Shown: piece after piece, positions 44,089 to 55,600 of the stretch
Numbering within the stretch: the first letter of the stretch is position 1
How the letters are laid out: the number at the start of each line of letters is the position of its first letter
NCBI GenBank assembly: GCA_002238415.1
Contig: MPMI01000002.1
Span: 124,001 to 188,000, forward strand
DNA length: 64,000 bases
Direction of reading: 5' to 3'
From: Desulfurellaceae bacterium bin18
Lineage (GTDB): Bacteria; Desulfobacterota; Binatia; Bin18
Position numbers and translations under genes: made by a program
Notes under the pieces: generated by a model
The model's database searches: none
What the model saw: the letters and a program-made list of their open reading frames with translations, nothing else
What the model was told of the DNA's origin: nothing

Positions 44089-45004
44089 ATGCTGTCTGCA
44101 GGGAAGCGACTGTTTTCTCAAGGCCGTCAGCAAGCGATACCAGCGGTTTCCAGTTCAGTCTGTCTGCGGCTCGGTTCCAGGACAAGACACTGCGGCGCTG
44201 TTCTCCCGGCTTGGCGGCACCGTACCGCGCCCGGTCACCTGAGCCGGTTATCCGTTGTAAATGCTCAGCCAGGGTATTCACCGTCGTCTCAAGGCTCGTG
44301 CCGATGTTGAGCGCGCCGGCATAGTCGGCAGTCAACGCAGCCAGGTTCGCTTGGGCCACGTCGTCGACAAACACATAGTCTCGCGTCTGCTGACCGTCGC
44401 CGTTAATCGTAATCGTCTCTCCCGCCAGCAGGCGCTGGGTGAAAATGGCCACCACGCCGGCTTCGCCGTGGGGGTCCTGTCGCGGCCCATACACGTTTGC
44501 ATAGCGCAGGCTCAACGACGGGATGCCATGTTCTCTGTGGTAAAAATACAGATACCGTTCTCCGGCCAGCTTACTGACGCCGTACGGACTGATCGGACGG
44601 GTGGTATGGTCTTCGGTTGCCGGAAAGGTTTCCTGTTCCCCGTAGACCGTCCCCCCAGAAGACGCAAAAATAATGCGCCGGCACTGGGCCTGCCGTGCGC
44701 CTTCAAGAATATTGAGCAGTCCGAGAATATTCACCCGTGCGTCAAACAACGGATCGGCAACCGAGCGACGGACATCCATTTGCGCCGCATGATGGTTGAC
44801 CACCTCAATGTGTTCGTCAACGAGCAGTCGCCGCACTGCGGCAGCGGCGATATCTGCGTGGATAAAGTGCGCGTCGGATGGAATATTGGCCGGCTTGCCG
44901 GTTGATAAGTCGTCGACTATCCAGACTTCGTGGCCCGCCCTGAGATAGATTTCTGCGACGTGGGAGCCTATAAAGCCCGCTCCCCCGGTGACCATGATCT
45001 TCAT
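44081..45004 (-). CDS. NAD-dependent sugar epimerase (GalE-like SDR)
   Basis: 307 residues. The Rossmann motif GGAGFIGSH at the N-terminus, the [11 protein letters not shown] catalytic Ser region and the active YGVSK box (Tyr-x3-Lys) mark an extended short-chain dehydrogenase acting on nucleotide sugars, closest to UDP-glucose/UDP-N-acetylglucosamine 4-epimerases. It supplies sugars for surface polysaccharides. It lies next to a UXS-like enzyme and a glycosyltransferase. Confidence 0.88.
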   Translation of the reverse strand: MKIMVTGGAGFIGSHVAEIYLRAGHEVWIVDDLSTGKPANIPSDAHFIHADIAAAAVRRLLVDEHIEVVNHHAAQMDVRRSVADPLFDARVNILGLLNILEGARQAQCRRIIFASSGGTVYGEQETFPATEDHTTRPISPYGVSKLAGERYLYFYHREHGIPSLSLRYANVYGPRQDPHGEAGVVAIFTQRLLAGETITINGDGQQTRDYVFVDDVAQANLAALTADYAGALNIGTSLETTVNTLAEHLQRITGSGDRARYGAAKPGEQRRSVLSWNRAADRLNWKPLVSLADGLEKTVASLQTAYE

Positions 45005-45069
45005 GCGCTACATCTCTCCTGAGCCGTATGACTGTCTTTTTTCGTTCCCCTGTTTCCAGAGACCGGAAG

Positions 45070-46011
45070 CTAATCGACCTCCAGCTTTTCCTGGAAATAG
45101 GCGATGGTTTTGCTCAGTCCGTCTTCGAGGGAGACGTTTGGCTCCCACTCCAATATCTGGCGGGCAGCACTCACATCGGGTTGGCGGACTTTCGGGTCGT
45201 CCACTGGCAAAGGCTGAAACACAATGGGGCCGGCACTCCCGGTCAGCCGGATAATCGTCTCGGCGAATGCGCGGACCGATAATTCGTGCGGATTTCCCAG
45301 ATTCACGGGTTGGGTGCAATCAGAGCGTAGGAGGCGGACGATCCCCTCGACTAAATCGTCCACAAAACAAAAACTGCGGGTTTGACTCCCGTCACCATAC
45401 ACCGTTAAGGCTTCTCCTCGCAGCGCCTGGGTAATGAAATTTGGCACGACACGGCCGTCCCCAAGGCGCATCCGTGGACCGTAGGTATTAAAGATACGGA
45501 CAATACGGGTCGCCACGCCGTGACTGCGGTGGTAGGCCATGGTCAGGGCTTCGGCAAACCGTTTGGCCTCGTCATACACCCCCCGCGGGCCGATCGGATT
45601 CACATTGCCCCAATAATCTTCTGGCTGCGGATGGACGAGCGGGTCGCCATAGACCTCGGAGGTAGAAGCGAGCAGGAAACGGGCGGCTTTCACTCGGGCT
45701 AAGCCAAGTCCTTTATGCGTGCCGAGCGAGCCTACTTTCAGGGTCTGAATCGGCAGTTCAAGGTAGTCGATGGGACTCGCCGGCGAGGCAAAGTGGAGAA
45801 TCGCATCAATATGACCGCTGACGTAAATATAGTTCGTCACGTCCTGATGGACAAAGGAAAAGCGCGGATTGACAAACAGGTGGGCCACGTTGTCCATATC
45901 GCCCGTAATGAGGTTGTCCAGACACACCACCTCATCCCCGTCGGCCAGGAAGCGCTCACACAGATGCGAGCCGATAAACCCGGCCCCTCCGGTGATTAAG
46001 ATGCGTGCGAT
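45070..46011 (-). CDS. UDP-glucuronate decarboxylase-like SDR enzyme with non-standard start
   Basis: 313 residues if begun at ATC 46011. The first ATG (45930) would delete the NAD-binding [15 protein letters not shown] segment, which is clearly encoded upstream in the same frame. Between the in-frame TAG near 46077 and that segment there is no ATG, GTG or TTG, but a strong AAAGGAG lies 7 bases before ATC GCA CGC ATC. So either AUC is the start codon or a base has been miscalled. The remainder has [11 protein letters not shown], the YDEAKR (Tyr-x3-Lys) box, NTYGPRM and [10 protein letters not shown], as in UXS, which makes UDP-xylose. Confidence 0.85.
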   Translation of the reverse strand: MARILITGGAGFIGSHLCERFLADGDEVVCLDNLITGDMDNVAHLFVNPRFSFVHQDVTNYIYVSGHIDAILHFASPASPIDYLELPIQTLKVGSLGTHKGLGLARVKAARFLLASTSEVYGDPLVHPQPEDYWGNVNPIGPRGVYDEAKRFAEALTMAYHRSHGVATRIVRIFNTYGPRMRLGDGRVVPNFITQALRGEALTVYGDGSQTRSFCFVDDLVEGIVRLLRSDCTQPVNLGNPHELSVRAFAETIIRLTGSAGPIVFQPLPVDDPKVRQPDVSAARQILEWEPNVSLEDGLSKTIAYFQEKLEVD

Positions 46012-46069
46012 GACTCTTCTCCTTTCAACTCGCGCTCGGGCAGCGACGCGCGGAAACAGGACAGTCCAT

Positions 46070-47008
46070 CTACTCTAGCACATCCTTAATCCAGTAGACG
46101 GGCTTTTCCTGACTCTCGTGGTAGGTGCGGGACAACATCTCGGCGATGAGGCCGGTGGTCACCAACTGGACACCGGTGACAAGCAGAAGGATCCCCAAAA
46201 GCAAAATGGGCCGGTTGGCTAACTGCACGTCAAACAGGAGGCGTTGCAGCCCCAGGACGGTCGTTATCCCCCCGCCAACGAGTACGGCAATCAGCCCTAG
46301 AAAGCCAAATAAATGACTCGGGCGGGTCGCATAGCTCGACATGAATTTGACGGTGAGTAAATCCAGCACGACCCATAATGTCCGGGTCAGGCCGTATTTT
46401 GAGCTGCCGTGCGTGCGCGCATGATGGGTGACCGGCAGTTCGGCAATCCGCGCGCCCATATCCCCGGCCAGGGCTGGAATAAACCGGTGCATTTCTCCGT
46501 ACAGCTTGAGGCCCTTTGCCACCTCGCGGCGGAACGCTTTGAGCGTACAGCCATAATCGTGCAGTTTGACCCGCGTTGTAAGCGAGATCATACGATTGGC
46601 GATCTGAGACGGGAGACGCCGGTGCAAAAACGGGTCCTGTCGATTAACCCGCCAGCCGTTCACCAGGTCGTACCCCTCGTCCAGCTTTGCCAGCAAACGC
46701 GGAATATCGATGGGATCATTCTGGAGGTCACCGTCCAGCGAAACAATGACGTCCCCGTGGGCGTATTCAAACCCTGCGGCCAGCGCCGCGGTCTGGCCGA
46801 AGTTACGTCGAAAGCGGAGGACCTTAAGCGTCTCGTCCTCGGCGTGCAACTCGGCCAGCAGCTCACCACTCCCGTCCTGACTGCCGTCGTCGATGAGGAT
46901 GAGTTCGTAACTCCAGTCCAGAGGCGCCAGGACGGCATGGACCCGCTGGCACAACGGACGCAGATTCTCGACTTCATTATAGATCGGTACGACGATGGAA
47001 AGGTCCAT
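46070..47008 (-). CDS. Family 2 glycosyltransferase, DPM1/ArnC-like
   Basis: 312 residues. A GT-A domain ([45 protein letters not shown] in part, [11 protein letters not shown] with the metal-binding DxD) is followed by two C-terminal membrane helices (about 234-252 and 270-292). Such enzymes transfer a sugar from a nucleotide or to an undecaprenyl/polyprenyl carrier at the inner membrane. With the adjacent UDP-sugar enzymes, it probably helps modify lipid A, exopolysaccharide or glycoproteins. Confidence 0.9.
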   Translation of the reverse strand: MDLSIVVPIYNEVENLRPLCQRVHAVLAPLDWSYELILIDDGSQDGSGELLAELHAEDETLKVLRFRRNFGQTAALAAGFEYAHGDVIVSLDGDLQNDPIDIPRLLAKLDEGYDLVNGWRVNRQDPFLHRRLPSQIANRMISLTTRVKLHDYGCTLKAFRREVAKGLKLYGEMHRFIPALAGDMGARIAELPVTHHARTHGSSKYGLTRTLWVVLDLLTVKFMSSYATRPSHLFGFLGLIAVLVGGGITTVLGLQRLLFDVQLANRPILLLGILLLVTGVQLVTTGLIAEMLSRTYHESQEKPVYWIKDVLE

Positions 47009-47028
47009 AGTGATTCGACGGTGACGGG

Positions 47029-47928
47029 CTAGAATTCGGTTAGGCTCACGAACTGGCGATAGCGCTGTTCAATGGCATCCCGGCTCAGAGCGTGCAGACG
47101 CCGCAGGCTAAAATCTTCCACCGTGAACGAAGCCACCACACTGCCGTAGACAATGGCTTTGCGCAGTCCGGCCTCAGACGTGTCGTTTGACTCGGCCAAA
47201 TAGCCGAGAAACCCGCCGGCAAAGGAGTCACCGGCCCCGGTCGGATCGACCACATCTTCCAGGGGATAGGCGGGGACGGCGAAAATCGACTGGGGGGAAA
47301 ACAGCAATACCCCGTATTCGCCACGCTTGATGAGCAGCGTCTTGGGTCCCAAGTCCAGAATCCTGCGTGCGGATTTCACGACATTGGACTCACCGCTGAT
47401 CATACCCGCCTCCTCATCGTTGATGACCAGCACATCGACCCGTTTCAGTACGGCTTCGAGCGCAGCGCGATCATGCTCAATCCAATGACTGATCGTGTCG
47501 CAGCCGATCAGGCGCGCCCCGTCGATTTGGTCTAGAACCTGACTCTGCAAGCCAGGGTCGATATTCCCCAGAAACACAAAAGGCGAGCGGCGATATTGTT
47601 CGGGCAGCTTTGGAGCGAAGTCCGCAACCACATTCATCTGAAGGTCTAACGTATCTCGGATGTTGAGATTTTCGTGATAGCGGCCGGTCCACCGGAACGT
47701 CCGTCCCGCCCCGACCTCCAACCCCTCCAGGTTGATATTCGGCGCGGTCAGGGTTGCCCGTGCATCTGCGGGAAAGTCTTCACCGATAACGGCAACAACG
47801 TTCACCGGCGCAAAATAGCTTGCCGCGACCGCGAAATAGGCCGCCGAGCCACCCAGGACTTCGTCAGCCCTACCGGACGGCGTTTCAATAGAATCCAAGG
47901 CAACCGAACCGACAACGACAATACTCAT
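47029..47928 (-). CDS. PfkB-family sugar/nucleoside kinase
   Basis: 299 residues from ATG 47928, with AGAGG upstream; ATG 47952 overlapping the mtnP stop is an alternative. GGSAAYFAVAASYF near the N-terminus, INDEEAGMI, and the signature DPTGAGDSFAGGFLGYL (phosphate-binding anion hole and catalytic Asp) identify PfkB. Ribokinase, adenosine kinase and fructokinase share this fold. The gene follows mtnP directly, hinting at a role in methylthioribose or adenosine salvage. Confidence 0.88.
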   Translation of the reverse strand: MSIVVVGSVALDSIETPSGRADEVLGGSAAYFAVAASYFAPVNVVAVIGEDFPADARATLTAPNINLEGLEVGAGRTFRWTGRYHENLNIRDTLDLQMNVVADFAPKLPEQYRRSPFVFLGNIDPGLQSQVLDQIDGARLIGCDTISHWIEHDRAALEAVLKRVDVLVINDEEAGMISGESNVVKSARRILDLGPKTLLIKRGEYGVLLFSPQSIFAVPAYPLEDVVDPTGAGDSFAGGFLGYLAESNDTSEAGLRKAIVYGSVVASFTVEDFSLRRLHALSRDAIEQRYRQFVSLTEF

Positions 47929-47944
47929 TCCAGCCTCTTTGTGT

Positions 47945-48805
47945 TTATCCATTGACGTATTTCCCAATAATCGGCTCAAGTTCGTGTTTCACCGTTTCTG
48001 GAATTATCGCCCGGTCGGTGATGATCGCATTTGTGAGCGCGGTTTCACAGCCGCACACCTGCTCGGGAGACAACCGCCGAGCAGTGTCCCGTACAATACG
48101 CTGGGCGGTGACAACATTTTTGTTCAGAATTGCCAGCACCTCTTCTATCACGACATCACCGGCCTCGGTATTCCAGCAATCGTAATCGGTTGCCATGGCC
48201 AGGGTAGCAAAACAGATTTCGGCTTCACGCGCGAGCTTGGCTTCTTGCAGATTCGTCATGCCGATGATATCAGCCCCCCAACTCCGATACAGCAGAGATT
48301 CGGCCCGTGTGGAAAATTGTGGACCTTCCATACAGATATACGTTCCCCCTTGGTGAACAGATACGTCCAGGCTGTCACTGGCTTCAACCAAAGACTGCGA
48401 TAAGAGCGGACACACCGGGTCGGCAAAGGCGACGTGGGCGACAATGCCGCGGCCAAAGAAGGTACCGATGCGGCCACGGGTGCGATCGATGAATTGGTCC
48501 GGAATGACGATATGGCCGGGCGCAATCTCCTGCTTCAAACTACCCACCGCACTGACGGCAATCAAGCGCCGCACACCCAGCTTTTTCATCCCGTAGATAT
48601 TGGCGCGGAAATTCAGCTCGGAGGGCAAGAGGCGATGTCCACGGCCATGACGAGGCAGGAAAACCGCGCGAATGCCGTCTAGCTCGCCGATAAAATATTC
48701 ATCCGACGGAGCCCCAAACGGCGTCTCAACACTCACCCACTCGCCGTGCTCGATGCCGTCCATCTGATACAGACCGCTGCCACCAATAACACCAAGCGTG
48801 ATCAT
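47945..48805 (-). CDS. mtnP: S-methyl-5'-thioadenosine phosphorylase
   Basis: 286 residues of the purine-nucleoside-phosphorylase fold: GVIGGSGLYQMDG, LPRHGRGHRLLPSELNFRANIY (in parts), TYICMEGPQFSTRAES, GADIIGMTN and ATDYDCW. It splits methylthioadenosine from polyamine synthesis into adenine and methylthioribose-1-phosphate. The PSEL/N and MTN residues distinguish MTA phosphorylase from purine enzymes. It precedes the PfkB gene, whose start or near start overlaps it. Confidence 0.93.
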   Translation of the reverse strand: MITLGVIGGSGLYQMDGIEHGEWVSVETPFGAPSDEYFIGELDGIRAVFLPRHGRGHRLLPSELNFRANIYGMKKLGVRRLIAVSAVGSLKQEIAPGHIVIPDQFIDRTRGRIGTFFGRGIVAHVAFADPVCPLLSQSLVEASDSLDVSVHQGGTYICMEGPQFSTRAESLLYRSWGADIIGMTNLQEAKLAREAEICFATLAMATDYDCWNTEAGDVVIEEVLAILNKNVVTAQRIVRDTARRLSPEQVCGCETALTNAIITDRAIIPETVKHELEPIIGKYVNG

Positions 48806-48819
48806 GACTGTCCCTTTTC

Positions 48820-49854
48820 CTAGGCCGCTTGCTCCAGAGGGGCGGCCAGTTGCCCACAGGCGGCCTGTACATCCTGGCCGCGACTTTCGCGAATGCTGGC
48901 ATGAATGCCCCGGTCGAGTAAGATTTGACGAAAACGCAGGAGTCGGTGCCGCGGCGAGACGGAAAATGAGGTCCCAGGGAAGGGGTTAAACGGAATGAGA
49001 TTGACTTTAGCTCGGATGCCGTGCAGGAGCGACACCAGGCGTTTTGCGTCGGCCTCAGCGTCGTTCACTCCGTTCAGTAACGTGTAGGCGAAGGTGACCC
49101 GATTGCGCGGTGCCACTGGGAAGGATCGACATGCCTCGAATATCACGTCTAAAGGATAGCGCCGATTAATCGGCATGAGCGTGTCGCGCACGGCATCAAT
49201 TGTTGCGCTTAGGGAGATAGTGAGGTTGACCTTGGTGTCGTGTAACAAACGCTGCATTTGCGGCACGAGTCCAACCGTCGATACGGTGATGCGGCGGGGA
49301 GAGAGATGATACCCCCAGGCGGCGGTCAGGATGGTGACAGCCTTCACCACGTGATCGTAATTGGCCAACGGTTCGCCCATACCCATAAAAACGACGTTGG
49401 TCACCGCTTGATGTTGAGGCCGTCGGTACTGGACTTCCCAGATTTGGCTGACTATTTCCCCAGCCGTCAGGTCACGCACGGGCCGTACTTGGGCAGTCGC
49501 ACAAAATTGACAGCCCATTGCACAGCCAGCCTGGGAGGAGATGCACAGCGTCCGGCGGTTCTCACTCGGAATCAAAACACTCTCAATCCGGCGTCCGTCG
49601 GCAAGGCTAAAGAGATATTTTTCCGTCCCGTCATCTGCCGTGGTGTGTTTGCTACAGTCCAGGCGGACAAGGCTGAAATGTTGAGCCAACTCCTCACGTA
49701 AGGCCAGGGGCACATTGCCCATCTGCCTCACATCCGTGAGCCGGTGTTGATGCACCCATTTTAGAATTTGCGGGGCACGAAAAGATCTGTGTCCACGCGC
49801 GGTCAGCCACCGGGCCAACTCGTCTTGGGTGAAATTTTTGAGATCCATACCCAT
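48820..49854 (-). CDS. rlmN: 23S rRNA (adenine-2503-C2)-methyltransferase, radical SAM
   Basis: 344 residues from ATG 49854. The radical-SAM cluster motif CAMGCQFC, the VFMGMGEPLANYD segment and the C-terminal catalytic Cys region (GQDVQAACGQL) are present. It methylates A2503 of 23S rRNA (and some tRNAs). The start at 49854 or 49848 is preferred over 49884. It is between mtnP and ndk on the same strand. Confidence 0.95.
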   Translation of the reverse strand: MGMDLKNFTQDELARWLTARGHRSFRAPQILKWVHQHRLTDVRQMGNVPLALREELAQHFSLVRLDCSKHTTADDGTEKYLFSLADGRRIESVLIPSENRRTLCISSQAGCAMGCQFCATAQVRPVRDLTAGEIVSQIWEVQYRRPQHQAVTNVVFMGMGEPLANYDHVVKAVTILTAAWGYHLSPRRITVSTVGLVPQMQRLLHDTKVNLTISLSATIDAVRDTLMPINRRYPLDVIFEACRSFPVAPRNRVTFAYTLLNGVNDAEADAKRLVSLLHGIRAKVNLIPFNPFPGTSFSVSPRHRLLRFRQILLDRGIHASIRESRGQDVQAACGQLAAPLEQAA

Positions 49855-49914
49855 CCAGACAGACACGCACAGCGCACAGGTCAAGGAGCAGGTCTAGGCC
49901 GCAGAAGAAACGAC

Positions 49915-50331
49915 CTAGGCGAGTTCCACCCCACTAAAGAAATAACCGATTTCCCATTGAGCCGTTTCGGGCGCATCGGAGCCATGCACGGCATTCTGTT
50001 CGATATTCGCAGCAAAATCCTTCCGGATTGTGCCCTCATCCGCCTCGGCAGGATTAGTCGCTCCCATAATTTTCCGATGGGCTTGAATGGCCCCTTCCCC
50101 CTCAAGCACGGAGACGAGAATCGGACCCGAGGACATGAAGTCGGTCAGACTCCCAAAAAATGGGCGTTCTTTATGGACCGTATAAAAGCCTTCAGCTTCG
50201 GCTTTGCTCAGGGAAACCATTTTGGTAGCGACGATTTTGAGACCGGCGACTTCAAAGCGACGAAGGATTTCACCAATGACATTCTTCTTAACGGCATCAG
50301 GCTTCACAATAGAGAGTGTTCGTTCGATCAT
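49915..50331 (-). CDS. ndk: Nucleoside diphosphate kinase
   Basis: 138 residues with [17 protein letters not shown] and the active-site His in NAVHGSD. It balances nucleoside triphosphates using ATP. The gene follows the sucCD/mdh block with one TPR gene between; mdh-sucCD-ndk proximity is common in Chloroflexi and delta-type genomes. Normal length. Confidence 0.97.
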   Translation of the reverse strand: MIERTLSIVKPDAVKKNVIGEILRRFEVAGLKIVATKMVSLSKAEAEGFYTVHKERPFFGSLTDFMSSGPILVSVLEGEGAIQAHRKIMGATNPAEADEGTIRKDFAANIEQNAVHGSDAPETAQWEIGYFFSGVELA

Positions 50332-50397
50332 ATATGTCCTTTCTTGTACGGCAAGAGAGTCTATCCAGGCCTGCTAGAGGGGTCAATGTTCATGCTC

Positions 50398-51504
50398 TCA
50401 GGGCAAATTCAACGGCGGCGGTAGAGGAGTGAAATACAAGCCGCAATTGCGATAGGCTTGTTTCACCACCCGCCAGTCAGGACTTTCCGCTACCAGGGCA
50501 AGACCAGCAAGCGCGTGACAGGCTTCCGCCTGATAGCCAAAGCGTTGAGTCAAATCAGCGCAGCGAGCAAAGGCGGCCGCGGCTTGTTTGTGTTTTCCTT
50601 GTAAAAACGCTAATTCCCCGGTTCCCAGACGACAGTAGACTGTACCGCGGATGTCGCGTGTTTCGTGGAAGAGCTGCTGCGCCCGTCCAAATGTCGCTCG
50701 GCTGCGTTCATGGTCGCCCTGCATTTTGAAGACCGTGGCCATCGCCCAGATCGTATAGGCAAAGCTCGCCTTATCACCAATCCGCCGGTATAACCGCTCG
50801 GCTTTGGCAAAGAGCTGCAAAGCGGGTGTAAATTCTTGACGCATACGGGCGGCATTACCCAGGCCGCAATAGGAATAGGCCCGGCCGTACACATCGTCTT
50901 CAACCTCAAACACCGCGTTTGCCTCTGCGTAATAGTTCTGGGTATCTGCAAATCGGCCCATCAGACGCGATGCGCCCCCCAGGCCGCACAGCGCATATCC
51001 AACTCCGAGCGTGTCGCCCTCGCGTTCGGCTAGTCTGCGGGCTTGTTTGAAATGGCTCAGCGCTTTTTTGAGGTCGCCACAGAAACGGTACGTTCCGCCC
51101 ATAGCCCAGACAATAAAGCCCTCCCGGTCGTACACCTGGGCTTGACGATAGCGGGCCCGCGCCTCGGCCAGATACGGTAAGGCGCGCTGCGGATTCCCCC
51201 GAGCGCGGACGCTGAGGCCGATACCAGCCAGACTCTCCGCCTCTCCTTCTACATCGGCTAGGCGGTCAGCCAGGCGGCTGGCCCGCTCATAGGCGCGTTG
51301 AGCGAGCCCGAATTGTCCCTGCATGCGCAAACAATCGCCAATGCCGAGGTGAGCATCAAGCTCACATTCTCCAAGGCCTGCGGCTTTTGCCGCCTGGCGT
51401 GCCTGGCGATAGAGCACGAGCGCTTCGGCAAAGCGACTCTTCTGCCGGGCGCGTTCGCCTTGTTGAAACAAGGCGTGCGGTGTCTGGACCGAAGCTGGCG
51501 ACAT
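50398..51504 (-). CDS. Tetratricopeptide-repeat protein, unknown role
   Basis: 368 residues made of about eight TPR-like helical repeats of 38-40 residues, each with the pattern A..G.G...R..G....A...Y..A (for example CGLGGASRLMGRFADTQNYY and CGLGNAARMRQEFTPALQLF). There is no signal peptide or other domain. It would act as a protein-binding scaffold in the cytoplasm. Lying between sucD and ndk, it may simply be a passenger of the cluster. Confidence 0.8.
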   Translation of the reverse strand: MSPASVQTPHALFQQGERARQKSRFAEALVLYRQARQAAKAAGLGECELDAHLGIGDCLRMQGQFGLAQRAYERASRLADRLADVEGEAESLAGIGLSVRARGNPQRALPYLAEARARYRQAQVYDREGFIVWAMGGTYRFCGDLKKALSHFKQARRLAEREGDTLGVGYALCGLGGASRLMGRFADTQNYYAEANAVFEVEDDVYGRAYSYCGLGNAARMRQEFTPALQLFAKAERLYRRIGDKASFAYTIWAMATVFKMQGDHERSRATFGRAQQLFHETRDIRGTVYCRLGTGELAFLQGKHKQAAAAFARCADLTQRFGYQAEACHALAGLALVAESPDWRVVKQAYRNCGLYFTPLPPPLNLP

Positions 51505-51511
51505 AGAGATC

Positions 51512-51538
51512 GGAGGGGCGGTTTAAGAACCACCCCTC
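51512..51538 (-). terminator. Hairpin after sucD
   Basis: GGAGGGGCGGTT pairs with AACCACCCCTCC (one mismatch, four-base loop) between the sucD stop and the TPR gene. It fits the G4-rich hairpin type seen at 9318, 10391 and 12109. Confidence 0.55.
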
Positions 51539-51580
51539 CCCTACTTGACAGGATTTGATAGCGGGACCTACTCGAATCCC

Positions 51581-52450
51581 TTAGCCCATAGCGGCAGCCA
51601 TGGTTTTGCCCATCTCAGCCGGACTCGAAATAATGGCCACACCGGCATCCCGGAAGGCTTGAACCTTCTCTGCTGCAGTTCCCTTGCCACCGGCAATAAT
51701 CGCCCCGGCATGTCCCATGCGTTTGCCTTTCGGCGCGGTTTGGCCGGCGATGAACGCCGCGACCGGCTTGGTCATATGCTCCTTAATAAAGGCAGCGGCT
51801 TCTTCTTCCGCCGAACCACCAATTTCGCCTATCAGCACCACGCCTTCGGTTTGGGGATCGTCCTGAAAGAGCCGTAAGACGTCGATAAAACCGGTTCCGT
51901 TCACCGGGTCGCCGCCTATCCCGACGCACGACGACTGACCGATACCCAACTGGGTGAGTTGATGCACGGCTTCATAGGTTAAGGTTCCGCTGCGCGACAC
52001 TACGCCGATGGCTCCGGGGGTGTGGATATAGCCCGGCATAATCCCAATCTTGCATTCCCCCGGGGTAATCACGCCCGGGCAGTTGGGACCGATAAGGCGG
52101 GATTTTTTGCCGGCCAAATAGCGCTTGACCCGGACCATATCGAGCACCGGAATCCCCTCGGTAATGCAAATCACCAACTCCACCTCGGCATCGACGGCTT
52201 CCATGATAGCGTCGGCGGCAAACGGCGGCGGCACATAGATAACGGAGGCGTTTGCCCCCGTTTCCGCAACCGCCTCCACGACCGTATTAAAAATAGGAAT
52301 GCCTTCGAAATCCGTCCCACCCCGACCGGGCGTGACCCCCGCCACCATCTGGGTTCCGTAATCTCTACAGCCCCGGGTGTGCAGTTGGCCGGTTGAGCCG
52401 GTAATGCCCTGCGTCAGGACTTTGGTGTTTTTATCAACAAGAATGCTCAC
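51581..52450 (-). CDS. sucD: Succinyl-CoA synthetase alpha subunit
   Basis: 289 residues. The CoA-binding Rossmann domain begins [20 protein letters not shown]; the phosphohistidine lies in the conserved [10 protein letters not shown] segment. It forms the alpha subunit of the enzyme making ATP or GTP from succinyl-CoA in the TCA cycle. It follows sucC by 60 bases. Confidence 0.97.
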   Translation of the reverse strand: MSILVDKNTKVLTQGITGSTGQLHTRGCRDYGTQMVAGVTPGRGGTDFEGIPIFNTVVEAVAETGANASVIYVPPPFAADAIMEAVDAEVELVICITEGIPVLDMVRVKRYLAGKKSRLIGPNCPGVITPGECKIGIMPGYIHTPGAIGVVSRSGTLTYEAVHQLTQLGIGQSSCVGIGGDPVNGTGFIDVLRLFQDDPQTEGVVLIGEIGGSAEEEAAAFIKEHMTKPVAAFIAGQTAPKGKRMGHAGAIIAGGKGTAAEKVQAFRDAGVAIISSPAEMGKTMAAAMG

Positions 52451-52510
52451 GACCGTGCTCCTCGATTTCTCAGCCTACGCATAATACGAACGGTTGAGCC
52501 GGTGCGTCGC

Positions 52511-53674
52511 CTAGGCGCCTATCGCCTCGACGATCTTCTTTGCGCCGTCGGCTAAATCGTCCGCCGGAATGATAGCCAGCCCGGACTCGGCCAGAATCGT
52601 TTTCCCCAGTTCAACATTCGTGCCCTCTAGGCGAACGACCAAGGGGACCGACAGATTCACCTGCTTGGCGGCCTCAACCACCCCGTTGGCCACCACATCG
52701 CAGCGCATAATCCCGCCAAAGATATTGACCAGAACGCCTTTGACATTCTCGTCCGACAGAATAATCTTAAACGCCTCGGTGACCTTTTCCGTGGTCGCGC
52801 CTCCGCCCACATCCAGAAAGTTGGCCGGCTCGGCCCCGTAGTGTTTGATGATATCCATGGTCGCCATCGCCAGCCCGGCCCCATTGACCATGCAGCCGAT
52901 GTTGCCGTCCAGGGCAATATAGTTGAGGTCAAACTTGGACGCCGCGACCTCTTTCTCGTTTTCCTCCGTCACATCCCGCATCTCACGGATATCGGCGTGA
53001 CGGAATAGCGCGTTGTCATCAAAACCCATCTTGGCATCCAGGGCTAAAAGATCACCGGATTTCGTCAGTACCAGCGGATTAATCTCAGCCATGGAGGCAT
53101 CGCTCTCGGAAAATGCCTTGTATAAGCCGCGCATAAATGCGACAGCTTTGTTGACCGTGTCTTTGGGCAGACCCAGGCCGTACGCGAGTTGGCGGCCCTG
53201 GAAAGCCCCGAAGCCGACGGCAGGATCAATGGTCGCGCGAAGAATCTTCTCGGGCGAGCGCTCGGCCACTTCCTCGATTTCCACGCCGCCTTCGGAACTG
53301 GCCATCATTGTCACCCGCGCGGTCGCACGGTCAATGACCATACCGAGATAGAACTCCTGATCAATATCACAGCCCTGCTCAACAAAGACTTTTTGGACTT
53401 CTTTACCCTCGGGTCCAGTTTGGTGCGTCACCAGAGTTGTGCCCAGCAGAGCCGCCGCATATTCGCGCGCTTCCTGCGGTGTCTTGGCGAGCTTGACACC
53501 ACCGGCTTTGCCACGCCCACCAGCATGGATCTGGGCTTTAACGACACACAGACCGCCACCCAGTTCCTGGGCCGCGGCTTCGGCTTCATCCGGGGTTGTA
53601 GCGACCCGGCCGTCTAACACGGCCACTCCATTTTTTCGTAGAATCTCTTTTGCTTGGTATTCGTGAATATTCAT
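52511..53674 (-). CDS. sucC: Succinyl-CoA synthetase beta subunit
   Basis: 387 residues with an ATP-grasp fold ([37 protein letters not shown] in parts, [23 protein letters not shown]). It binds the nucleotide and pairs with sucD. It follows mdh by 23 bases, forming an mdh-sucC-sucD TCA module. Confidence 0.97.
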   Translation of the reverse strand: MNIHEYQAKEILRKNGVAVLDGRVATTPDEAEAAAQELGGGLCVVKAQIHAGGRGKAGGVKLAKTPQEAREYAAALLGTTLVTHQTGPEGKEVQKVFVEQGCDIDQEFYLGMVIDRATARVTMMASSEGGVEIEEVAERSPEKILRATIDPAVGFGAFQGRQLAYGLGLPKDTVNKAVAFMRGLYKAFSESDASMAEINPLVLTKSGDLLALDAKMGFDDNALFRHADIREMRDVTEENEKEVAASKFDLNYIALDGNIGCMVNGAGLAMATMDIIKHYGAEPANFLDVGGGATTEKVTEAFKIILSDENVKGVLVNIFGGIMRCDVVANGVVEAAKQVNLSVPLVVRLEGTNVELGKTILAESGLAIIPADDLADGAKKIVEAIGA

Positions 53675-53697
53675 ACACTCTTACCTTCTGGGGGAGA

Positions 53698-54713
<1,016 letters not shown>

Positions 54714-54880
54714 ATCTCAATCCGCTGAGATATTGCTTGTTCGGCAAGTTTTTGGGGCAGGATGCCAAAATTCCCACGACCTGTCTAGGCCAGAAGACTG
54801 CCGAAAGACTCGCTTTTGTCGACCGGGACGTGCATCAGCCGCTCTTCGTTATCGGAAGAGCACCAAGGAGCAACCCATCC

Positions 54881-55591
54881 TCATCGCCCCAGCTTCCCAG
54901 AACGCTGTTTTAGCCAATTTCGTTCGGCGTCGGAGCGACGGATATAGTGAGGAACGAGCTGTGAGGCGTCGTCGTGATCTCCCTGTTTGAACCGCGTCCA
55001 GGCTAAGCGGGCAACAATGCTGCCGCGTGGCGGGACAGCAGCCAGCGGCAGAAATTCCGCATGGGGCCCGCAGTGTTCTCGAATTATTGCACCGTAGCGC
55101 TCAATACCATCCCCAACAAAGAGGCAGGGCGCACTGATTTGGTTGGCCAACTCTTCGGGCGAGAGGACCATATCGTCAGTCAGACGGGTAATCTGTCCTC
55201 CTGCCTCACGGGCGAAGAAAGCCGCATACACTTCGCGCTTGCGAGCGTCCAGCACGACGCACAGCCTGCCGGTCCACTGCGTCACCGCATGGGCAAGCGT
55301 GAGAAGCGTCGAGACGCCGGCAATCCGTTGAGACAGGGCATAGGCAAAACCTTTTGTCGTGCCAAGCGCGATACGCAGCCCGGAGAAGGCTCCGGGGCCG
55401 ATCGTCACCCCTATACCTGCGATCTCAGGCAGGCTGACGTGTGACTGGTCGAGGACGCGACAGATCAACGGTAAAAGATTTTCCACATGATTTGCCGCGG
55501 CGCCAGCGGACTGTTCTGCCAGCACACTGCCGTCCTGTATCAGGCCGACACTCGCAATCGGGGTAGCCGTGTCAATACCGAGAACGAGCAT
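54881..55591 (-). CDS. tsaB: tRNA threonylcarbamoyladenosine biosynthesis protein TsaB
   Basis: 236 residues of the ASKHA fold: MLVLGIDTATPIASVGL, GVTIGPGAFSGLRIALGTTKGFAYAL (in parts) and VVLDARKREVYAAFF. It is the scaffold of the TsaBDE complex that makes t6A on ANN-decoding tRNAs. It starts 10 bases after the rseP stop. Confidence 0.95.
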   Translation of the reverse strand: MLVLGIDTATPIASVGLIQDGSVLAEQSAGAAANHVENLLPLICRVLDQSHVSLPEIAGIGVTIGPGAFSGLRIALGTTKGFAYALSQRIAGVSTLLTLAHAVTQWTGRLCVVLDARKREVYAAFFAREAGGQITRLTDDMVLSPEELANQISAPCLFVGDGIERYGAIIREHCGPHAEFLPLAAVPPRGSIVARLAWTRFKQGDHDDASQLVPHYIRRSDAERNWLKQRSGKLGR

Positions 55592-55600
55592 GTCAAGAGA

